Shown: positions 55,072 through 64,000 of the stretch, piece by piece | How the letters are laid out: every line of letters starts with the position of its first letter | Position numbering within the stretch: position 1 is the first letter of the stretch | Source of the DNA: Aquatica leii | Taxonomy: Eukaryota; Arthropoda; Insecta; Coleoptera; Lampyridae | Assembly: GCA_035610365.1 (NCBI GenBank) | Contig: CM069434.1 | Span: 97,700,806-97,764,805, forward strand | Direction: 5' to 3' | DNA length: 64,000 bases | Position numbers and translations under genes: made by a program | The notes under the pieces: model-generated | The model's input: the letters and a program-made list of their open reading frames with translations, nothing else | What the model was told of the DNA's origin: nothing | The model's database searches: none

Positions 55072-56526
55072 TGTAACGAAAAAAAACTTACTAAGGTGTC
55101 ATTTGTATAACGAAAAAAACTTTACGAATACACTTTAATCGTAACAAAATAAATTAATTAATGCACCATGGCTAGCTCACAAAAATATTTATTTAACACA
55201 CATATTAAAAACAAAATACATACATAAGAGCAATGAGATATTTTCCAAATTTATTTAATTTAGAGTCGTGGGAATTCTTACGTTACTTAAGATTACTAAT
55301 TTTGAATTTGATAAATACAAAAGATTTTATAAGTTGGACGCCACAATATTTTTATATTAAAATGGTTAAATATTGAAACCAACAGATTAACACTAACATA
55401 ATAACAAAAAACATATTTACATATTTTGACAGTATCGAAGGTCAAATATAAATTTAAAGTTACCTGCTTTCAAACTTTAATGCGCAAGTCGAATTGGTGA
55501 GGTCAGTGACGCGTTCTCATCTATTCATGCGATGACGCAACATTACGAAATTCTTGAAATGCATATTTAAATTTCCATATTTTCCGTATCCATCCTGATT
55601 GATCTCATATTCGTACAGATCCATTAACCAGAATATCGTAAAACAAACGTAGCGTAAAATTTTCATTCGAAACATCCAATTCAAATTTTATCAGACGTAA
55701 CATGAATAACTATCGATTTTTACTCATAAAAATCATAATTCGTAACGGAAATTTTTCGTAAACAGCGACGTTGTGACTAACATCAAACGTGCAGCGTAAA
55801 CCATAATTTCATATCGCATTTCAAACATCAAACTCGTAAAAAGGCGTACGTATCCAAACAAAATTTTCGTAATCATAAACGAATCCAAACGTACACAAAT
55901 CCAAAAACATCGAATAAATCAGAAAACGTAGTCATATATCAAAAGCAAAGATTTCCAATTCGAACGTACCAAAAATTATTGCGCAACTTCTATTAAGGTG
56001 TGATCATGATGACTCATCAAAATGGTGCAACATGATGCAATTTCGTACAACGCACATTTAATTCTTTTTCGAAGATTTGAAACCAAAAATCCGGAACAAA
56101 GAAAAAAACTAAAACGTAAATTGCGATGTATTATACATGCGGATCGAAACAAAAATAACTTACCCCTTCTAATTTACGGGTTTTTATTCTATACAACAAA
56201 ATGCCATGCTACTAACAAATGCGGAGCTACGAACAAATGCGGGCTACGAACAAACGCCAGCTTAAATAATTTGCCCCATTACGCAAAAATTTACAAACAC
56301 AAATTACATAAGTGGTAATTCCACTTTTTGCAGCACGCAAAAAAATGTCCGCTTTACTTCATCGCGAACGTAAGATGTCGAATAACGACTTCGTACTTAA
56401 GAAGGAAGCTCAAAACGCATGTGCGTGCGCGAAATTTATTGCGTAGAAGAATTTATACAAACAGTGAATACAAAAATGTTACTTAAAAACAGACTTATTC
56501 AAACGTAAAAAAATGTACACGTTACA
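55072..56526. mobile_element. Solo-LTR-like insertion with 4-bp TSD in gypsy integrase
   Basis: The insert begins TGTAACGAAAA and ends CACGTTACA: TG...CA ends with a 7-bp inverted repeat (TGTAACG/CGTTACA). Each side carries ATGG (55068-55071 and 56527-56530). Removing it leaves the integrase frame intact. TG..CA ends with a 4-bp duplication are typical of a Ty3/gypsy solo LTR, though 1,455 bp is long; a TIR transposon remains possible. It contains a short repeat (three GCTACNAACAAA[T/C]GC units near 56205-56265). Confidence 0.6.
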
Positions 56527-57178
56527 ATGGGCTAAAACTTGCATCGCTTGTCAACAGAGTAAGATATGGAAACACACTTCCAGTGCAATTGGTGTTTACC
56601 CACCAACCACAAGAAGATTCTCCCACATTAACGTTGACATCGTGGGACCACTACCACCATCACAGGGATATCGATACCTACTAACAATGATCGATAGATT
56701 TTCTCGTTGGCCTGAAGCTGTTCCAATAATAGACATCACCGCCGAAACTGTTGCTAATGCAGTTTATTGCAACTGGATATCGCGTTTTGGTGCTCCAAAA
56801 TTTATCACAACTGATAGAGGCAAGCAGTTCGACTGTCAGCTGTTTACGAGTTTAACTCGATTAACTGGAACAGAGCACAACAAAACTACTGCATACCACC
56901 CAGCAGCAAATGGGGTTATTGAACGTTGGCATCGAATCCTCAAATCAGCGTTAAAAGCTAAGTTAAATCAAGATTGGGTCTTCATCTTACCATCGGTGAA
57001 GCTAAGACTTCGATCTTATATCATCCCAGAACATCAAGTTACACCTTCAGAAATTGTTTATGGTAAAACCATTAGGTTTCCAGTAGATATGTTTGGAAAT
57101 TTACAGCCACACGATGCAATACTGTTTTTAGACAAATTGAGAAATCATGTTCAAAGTTTTTGTACAGTACAATTTTAA
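56527..57178 (+). pseudogene. Ty3/gypsy integrase core
   Basis: [20 protein letters not shown] completes the zinc domain. [20 protein letters not shown] (first core Asp), [27 protein letters not shown] (second Asp), [21 protein letters not shown] (third residue, Glu) and [15 protein letters not shown] complete the catalytic core; all three acidic residues are present. The frame is open from 56513 to 57178. The usual C-terminal chromodomain-like end is missing; weak similarity continues in shifted frames to about 57360. Confidence 0.85.
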
Positions 57179-57180
57179 CA

Positions 57181-57674
57181 TTACTGCAAAAGAAGCATAT
57201 TTTTACCCGGACCTTTACCGGATTTAAGAGTTGACCCAATTTGGGAAGAGTTGTTATGTTAAAGAGTTGGTAGATCAATTTTCGAGTATAAAAATTTTTT
57301 AAGTATAAAATTTGTCCTTCGACATGCCCCACCTTATTTTTTTCGTAGCCGGCTGTCAAAACGAATTTATTTCCTGTAAACGTTTTATAAATTACATGGC
57401 TTTTATTATTAAATTGGTTCTCGCCACTCTACGTGAATATGTAGGCGAATTTTGCGCATTGTTGAGTAAAAGCTTATTTTGGGCCGGTCCGATCCCTCCA
57501 CTTGCAATCTTATTAGTGACGTTGGTAAAACACCTGCTTGTCGAAAAGTTTCCATAACGTTAGGTCACTGAAGGCTAAGGGATTGTACACCACTTTATGG
57601 TAAGAAATAATTACACAAGTGAGAAGTTATTTAGAGAAACTCGGCGCATTTTTATGTCAAATATTTTATGCATT
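57181..57674. other. No gene recognised; junction between gypsy 2 and copy B
   Basis: Decayed end of the gypsy element (ORF 57312-57557 shows no domain). The left edge of copy B lies at about 57675. Confidence 0.45.
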
Positions 57675-59360
57675 ATCTGAGGAACTTAAAGAACTGTCAT
57701 AAAATATCTGTTTTTGCTAGCTTTGTCTTTTTCTAATTATTTTTTTGACTGCCGATGTCGATGGTTGTGGTTCTTCGATTATCTTAGCTTTGTTTTTAGA
57801 ATTTTCCAATTTAATTTTTAAAACGGTTTTTAATATTTTTCAGAGATTCTTCAAGGGCAGCTTTGTAAGGAGATCCAGTGATTAGAACTGCTTTCCTCTT
57901 CTTACTCTCTTGAAGGTAGGCAAATGACTTAAATCGGTAGGTTTTATAATTTTTTTGAGTTGATTGGATTTTGAGGGCTAAGAATACTTTCTGATTTTCA
58001 GATAGCGCAGGTTCTAAATCGCTTTCTGTCGTTCTTTCATCAGCATTTGGGCAGCTTTCTATGGCAAACTCATGTTCACCAAAAACGTTTCTATTACATG
58101 GAAAAACCCGGTTCTTTAAAACCCATTAATAGCAGTCTGAATGGTTTGTAACACAAGCATAAGCTCTACCAACTAGTTCAGCTGTTTGATATGCGGTCAC
58201 TACTCTTCCAGAATTGTTTTTAACCATGTTTCTATTTTTCGCACAATAAGTTTAGAACCGGTTCATAAAAGCCACATCTAACGCTTGCATTTTGTAAGTT
58301 GAATGAGGGGGTAGGCAAACGATCATAACTCCATGTTCCTTCCAACAGTGATAACATCAATGTTACGTATGTGCAAATAATGGCCGTTGAGAACGAGGAT
58401 CACAGGGTTTTCAACTGATGGTTTTGTAATAGCTACGAAATGATGTAACCGTTTTGTAAAACTATCTCCTTGTATCCATTTTAACACATGCAATGATGAG
58501 ATAGATCCCGGAAGAGCTCTATTTATGAGCTCTGATTTCATGTTCTTTCAGCGCTCATGCAAATAACAAGCGTTACCAGAGTTACCACGTTCAGCAGAAG
58601 AAATGCTGGCAATCTGTTTTTTCCTTTTAAACCAATATTCTTACAGATTTTATGTTGTACAATGCTCGCCCAAGTCTTGTCAACATTAAAGTTTTGCGGA
58701 CAAGATCCCACTTTTTAAATTCTTTTCATAAATATCAAAAATTCGGCCACATTTTGTTTTGCGAACTTTTTGCCGTGGCTGCTGATATTGCCTGAGAGGT
58801 TCGAAAGGATAATTTCAACCATTTTTTACCTGCTTGACTAGTAGTATCTCTAAATTGCTGGCGCAGGTTCTTTTGTAAAGCTAGTTGAAAAGCTATTTGT
58901 GCTATTTCTCATACACGTAAGCCAAAGAATTATTTCTCCATATCTAATAAATATTGAACTAGCAAACTCTCAAGTTCATAAAAAAATATAGGTTTTCTTC
59001 CAATTTTAGTGTTCAGAAGTCTTTTAATGTAGATTTAGGCACTCTAAACACTTAATGAGCTTTAAAATATCCCATTTTGTTATTTTGCACCGCTTCTACA
59101 GGTTTGTCATGTCTTCTGGGTTCTACTTTCTTCTCTTCTTGACCTTAACAGCAATAAAAATTGAAACAGGTAACTGTTCCAACGAAAACTGTCCGGAATT
59201 AGGGCTTCATAAATAATTCTTTTCAATCCACATGTATAAAGTAATAACAAAACTATTCATTTAAAATCAAACTGACACTAAACTACACCTTACCACCTTC
59301 ATATTAAACTTTATTACAACTTACCGCTTGCCCTGCAGCAGAGTTTAAAGTTGACATCTT
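57675..59360 (-). pseudogene. pogo-like transposase, copy B (truncated)
   Basis: Same gene as in copy A; the ORF 58541-58323 carries PGSISSLHVLKWIQGDSFTK and PVILVLNGHYLHIRNID, with the same Asp-to-Asn change at the second catalytic site. The first exon (MSTLNSAAGQA) is at about 59360-59328. A segment of about 50 bp containing two TIR-like motifs is deleted near 59190, and about 40 bp are missing near 58552. The shared substitution shows the gene was already dead before duplication. Confidence 0.8.
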
Positions 59361-60269
59361 CAAAAACTACACTTTTGCACGATTTTACATTAATTTCGCC
59401 GCGGCGACAACACAGATTTGGTATGTTGCCGGTTGCTTCACTTGACTATTGTTAGCAGCGACATCTACCGCATAGATAATGAAAAATGACGGTATCCGAA
59501 GTTAAGGTATTATACAAAATATGAAAACTTTCTTCTACGATTTCAGGAACATCATGGTTTACAGTAGGTGCTATATATTTTTGACCTTGAAACCAGATAG
59601 TGATTTTTAATCTTTCTTATAAACACGATTTTCAGATTTTTCTTTGCATTCTTTTACTGAAACAAAAAAAACAGAATTAAAAATTGTCATTTATTTTACT
59701 ACATAAATGACTACTTTCCACTTTACGTATTTCGTGTAACTTTATTCACAGAATTTTTAATTTTTAGATATCTAGTCATTGGCAACTTGTTTAAATGTTT
59801 AGCTCAATATTTCATAAAAGGTAAATGAACTATTGGTTTGGTTGTAGTTGAGACAACGGATGCAATAAGAAAGTGTTTATAATCACTGTACATAAGTGTG
59901 GAGTGAAATTTTTTTTTAAAATTGAAAACGCCTGTAGTGTCAAACGACGTGTCTTGAGGTAAAGTGATTAAAATTTGAAACATTTCCAATATGATCTTGA
60001 GGTTCCTCTTCGCCCTTCTTTATCGAAGTATTAACTAGAACAGCAATTTTAGCCTAAAATCAGTGTAATAATATTTCAGATCATTGCGTCTGCGCAATTA
60101 GGGTGCAGTGCGCATGCCTTAATAATACAACGTCTCGGCTCAAGTCACTCGCATATTTCAGTGTCTGTTTAGTTCACTTTTGCGGTTGTCTTAATATAGA
60201 AATGCCGAAAACACGTAAAGAATCGTTTTGTGAAGTGTTCGGTTTATTCAAGAAATTTGATGGCAATTC

Positions 60270-62410
60270 TTACAAACTCAGATGTTATGAGATATTATTT
60301 GTGGTGTAGGTTATTGTTAAAAGAGAACGCGAATGGAAAGATCCGAGTGCAGTGACATTTCCAGAGCTGTACTGGCGGATTTGAAAAATATATGGCAAAA
60401 AGAATCAATTCCAATAATTTCTGATCAAAGAATTTTGAGCTTAATAGCGAACCTTAATGAAAAATATAAAGCTATAAAAAAGAACAAAAAGAGATTTTAA
60501 GAAAAAGTGATAACATTCAGAGAGCTCAGTGAAATAACCCTATTTGATATATCCGTCTGCAAATGTAAAAACTTCTGTAATTATCAGTGCAAAATTAAAG
60601 TGATTAAACGAGAAAGAAATTTTCTAGTGGACCAACGAACAGCTCGTAAAATGGCAATTGGTAATATTGGTAAGAAAACCAGCCAAATTCTTCAAAAGAG
60701 TTTTGCATAGAAAGCTAAAGGAGTATCTCGATTATTAGCATCTAAGGTTCCGGACATTACAACAAAGACACTTAAAGAAACATTTACACCTGTAATCTCA
60801 GGTATTACAACTTCTGTAAAAGAATCTGCTACTTCAGAAATTTCAGAACCGTCAACATCATCTCAAACACAATTTTCTTCGGGTTTTGGAAAACGAATTA
60901 AATTACGCAATGTAGCCCAACCGTGCGATCGAACAAGGATATCGGATCGATCAGCCTCAATACTAGTAAGCGCCGTTCTCCAGGATTTTCAAGTTATATC
61001 AAAGGAAATTTGTCAAAAATAGTGGATAGAAGTAAAATAAGGAGAGAACGGAAGAAAAGACGGACAGAACTCCAAGAACAATCAGGAAAAAAATCATCAG
61101 CAGTTAAAGGACTTTATTTCGACGGTAGGAAAGACAAGACAATTCAGCAAGATAAAATAGGCACAACATATTACAAAAAAACTGTCACAGAAGAACATAT
61201 TTTGTTAATTTCAGAGCCTAATTATAATAGGTCAGCCATATCAAACCAACATCTGGAAGTGCTACAAATATCGCATTAAGTATCATGACATTCTTAAAGG
61301 ATTTTAATGCAAATTGCAATATGGATGAATTGCAAGCAGTTGGATGCGATGGTACTGTTATAAATACAGGTTTGAAAAATGATGTTATCCGACAACTAGA
61401 AAAGTCCATAGGTCGTTCATTACAATGGCAGGTATGTTTATTACACACTAATGAGTTACCTCTCCGCCACTTAATGCAACACCTAGATGGAAAGACAAAT
61501 GATCCTAAAGGATTCTCTGGTGCAATTGGAAAGATGCTAGAAAATTGTGCAAAGTTGTCCGTCGTCGCATTTGAGCCAATTGAAGCGGAATTGCCGATTA
61601 TTGATCCAAATGAACTGAGTACAAATCAGAAATGTCTCTTCGATATATGTCTAGAGATGATATATCATCGTCTTTATCCCTGCGGGATCCTGGTAAAATG
61701 TCACACTCGCGCTGGTTGACAACCGCAAACCGAATTCTCAGGTTATGTAGCTACAATAGAACCATCAATGGAACTGAAAACTTTAGCTAAATATGTGATC
61801 AAGGTATACTCTTCTAGCTGGTTTGAGGTTAAAACTAAATTTACTTATAAGGACGGATCTAAACATTTTTTGGAATTATCAAGAAGTTTTATTACCTATC
61901 TGACGAACTTAAGAATATAGTGGATCCAATATTACAAAGAAATGCGTATTTCGGCCATCCTGAAAACATTCTGTTGGCGATGTTAGCTGATGAACGAAAA
62001 TACGTTCGGGAATTAGGTTTACGGCGTATTCTCAAGTGTAGACGTAGAGCATCAAGTCGTAATCAGGACACTATTCGAGTGTTTCAAGTGCCCAAACTTA
62101 ATTTCAAAACCCATAAGTACATCGATATGATCGATTGGCAGTCCTCTGAAGCTACCGAACCACCATTAATAAGACATATTTTGACTGAGGATTTGGAAAA
62201 TATGATTTTAGACGTTCCTGACAACATCAGAATTTTGAAGTTACCTTGCCACACTCAAGCGGTTGAACGATGCATAAAGCTGGTAACGGAAGCTTATTTT
62301 CAGTATGTGGCAACGAAGCAAGAGACGGACTTATTCGTGCTAAACTTGCATGTCGAAGTGAGTTACCAAAGTTTGAAACCAAAAAACAATTCATTAATGT
62401 GTTGAAGTAA
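60270..62410 (+). pseudogene. Uncharacterised TE-like protein family, copy B
   Basis: Same family as copy A. Copy B retains a segment missing there (SAVKGLYFDGRKDKTIQQDK and KTVTEEHILLISEP at 61095-61225) and NIVDPILQRNAYFGHPENIL (61910-61960), so together the copies show most of the protein's length. The 161-residue ORF 61920-62405 is open across the C-terminal blocks. Frame breaks remain: an early stop at 60500, TAG at 60709, a shift near 61235, the GTTGAC stop after CHTRAG at 61719, and a one-base deletion near 62300. Confidence 0.6.
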
Positions 62411-63060
62411 TTACTACTCTGTACAAAAATGTGCCAAAGTTTTTAAATAAAGATTTGTGATTGCTAACAATTTTCTAGTCATCATACTTACCACTATCTA
62501 CCACAAATTCAAAGGTACCAAATTCTTTAAATATGAGATTTGTGATTTCTACAATTTTTCTATTATACACTATTATAGAACTATCTACTATGAATTCAAG
62601 TGGAGAGGAACTTCAAAATATTATTTCATAGAGCTCAAATTTTACATATCTCAGTGATAAAGCAAAGGCACATATTCCACCCCCATGACAAATAAAAAAC
62701 GAATTTTTTCCTTATAGAATCGCTCCACACTACTGTACATACCAGTTTGTGATGAGAATATGTAAAAACACAACGCGCAGCGTTATCAGCAGTTTTGAAA
62801 TTTTGCTTACTTCGTCAGTTCAATAGATGGCAAGCATGTCAGAATAAGATAACTTAAAAACACAGGATCAACAATTATAATTACAAAGGTTATAAGTTAT
62901 AACCATATGCTGATGCAGATGGTTGTTTTGCAACCATTGATGTGGAGGATCTTAGAAGAAACAGCGATAGGGATGTATCTCGTTCATCACGTTTAAGTTG
63001 CTAGTTCTATGAGGACAGTTGAATTTATCGCGACTACAACTCTTACTATTGGACGCTGTT
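62411..63060. other. No gene recognised (copy B counterpart of 34956-35571)
   Basis: Non-coding part of the duplicated block. Confidence 0.5.
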
Positions 63061-63275
63061 CAAGTTTCATTTTCATTTTTCTTTGTTGGCAAAGAGGCCT
63101 TTCTTCTTAAAGCTTATCTTATGTGGCTTTACCCGAGAGCTACTTTGAGATACAAATAACGAATTTCTAATTTGCGATTGAATTTAAGTCTAAAGACAGT
63201 AGAAAGCGTGTCTAGAATGTTCATGTTGATGTTCCGTGTATTTCATGTACAGAAAATTGGTCAAACCGTTTACGG
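63060..63275 (+). pseudogene. HARBI1-like transposase fragment (copy B)
   Basis: Counterpart of 35590-35805. Copy B has an in-frame stop (AAATAA where copy A has AAAAAA) in the block between LYPRATLR and ISNLRL. Confidence 0.6.
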
Positions 63276-64000
63276 CGGTTACGGTAAGAATTATGGGTAA
63301 CTAAATTTAAATGGAGCGATGGCCGCAGTAGCTCGGTTCTTGTAGGCAAAATGGGGTGGGTTAGAAATTGTGAGGAGAATATTTAAATCAAAGATGTCGT
63401 GGTAGATAAAATTAGTTAAATAGTGATTAGAAATTGTTAGAAATGGGCGCCACACAATTTGTTTAGTTACGGTCCTGTTAAGTAAATTGTAAAAGTTTAA
63501 CAGGGCTCTAGTAGTAGCAAAGAGTTGCTGAAAAAAAAAACGGAGAAGGTTAAGCAATAAATAGCAATCAGTAAATTTGATGTAAATATAATGAATTTAG
63601 AATAAATAGCAATTTACAAAATAATCAATAAAATATTCAATTTTGAATTATGCAAACAAAATATACGTGAAGTTGAGTAAAACAATCGATAATGGATTTC
63701 AAATATTACAAAAATACAGGATCTAAATTACCTTGTGTTAAAACAAAAGTAGTAAAACTAATTTAATTACGTTAGGTTCGCAAAACAAACAACAAAAAAA
63801 AATTTAATTTGGAGCAGCGATCGTTATTCGACAAGACAGTAATTTCAAATTTGAAATACAAAAACAAATCTTACTTTATTACTTCGCTGATGGAACTCCG
63901 TGCACGGTATTTCCAGTCGAAGTTTCCTTAAATAAAATATTTAAAACAAACAATTGGCCGTCGGCAAATAACAGCCGAGAATTAGAGTTAGGTTCAAGTT
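63276..64000. other. No gene recognised
   Basis: Non-coding tail of copy B, parallel to 35806-36548. Confidence 0.5.

Larger units (their letters stand above)
50566..57180 (+). mobile_element. Ty3/gypsy retrotransposon 2, interrupted twice
   Basis: Order on the plus strand: probable 5' LTR end (about 50566-50798), primer-binding site, gag (50963-51772), protease remnant and RT start (51800-52287), RT after a nested element (53574-54100), RNase H (54370 onward), integrase to 55071 and again from 56531 to about 57180. The pieces are interrupted by the TIR element 52288-53573 and by a solo-LTR-like insertion 55072-56526. The 3' LTR was not found; the similarity fades after 57180. Confidence 0.88.
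57675..63994 (+). repeat. 6.3-kb duplicated block, copy B
   Basis: Same order and orientation as 30195-36548. Copy B starts inside the pogo transposase, so the left TIR and the C-terminal zinc finger of that gene are absent here. Copy B keeps the segments of the plus-strand gene that copy A has lost. Similarity stops at 63994, six bases before the window end, so whether it truly ends there cannot be judged. Confidence 0.9.

Overview
This is an AT-rich, transposon-dense piece of an arthropod (almost certainly insect) nuclear genome. The evidence is spliceosomal introns of about 40-120 bp with GT..AG ends, an insect-type ribosomal protein S6 gene, a kinesin-6 gene, and relics of many insect transposon classes (Penelope, R1-like non-LTR, Ty3/gypsy, BEL/Pao, Harbinger, pogo, hAT, and a TTAA-targeting transposon with YqaJ). 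The short introns would suit a beetle or similar insect, but the order cannot be fixed from the sequence alone.

Layout. 1-3650: remnants of a Penelope-like element, a tyrosine-recombinase gene, and a short Harbinger element with both terminal inverted repeats (TIRs). 4504-6434: an unrecognised ORF and an intact seven-exon DUF4806-family gene. 6780-7145: a 120-bp tandem repeat. 8003-9254: an intact five-exon RpS6. 10426-20713: a minus-strand Ty3/gypsy element broken by an R1-like non-LTR element and by a 2.5-kb TIR element that itself carries a hAT element. 21538-25099: a structurally complete TTAA-flanked transposon with one intact 788-residue gene fusing a Mutator-like transposase domain to a YqaJ nuclease. 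26083-28493 and 29784-32158: two pogo-like elements. 30195-36548: a 6.35-kb block (pogo transposase, an uncharacterised protein family, a Harbinger fragment) that recurs at 57675-63994. 37728-39394: a two-gene Harbinger element. 40565-45747: a BEL/Pao element with both LTRs and a 5-bp target duplication. 45828-50443: a kinesin-6 gene whose promoter side is abutted by the BEL element. 50566-57180: a plus-strand Ty3/gypsy element interrupted by a second copy of the TIR element and by a solo-LTR-like insertion.

How it fits together. Only RpS6, the kinesin gene and perhaps the DUF4806 gene look like host genes. The rest records repeated, nested transposition whose order can be read from target-site duplications and interrupted reading frames. 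The best candidate for an under-described system is the TTAA element, because a DDE-type recombinase-like region and a PD-(D/E)XK nuclease sit in one polypeptide inside a clean TIR/TSD frame.

Limits: everything was read by eye. Family names rest on motif recognition; element ends are exact only where a TSD or TIR is quoted.
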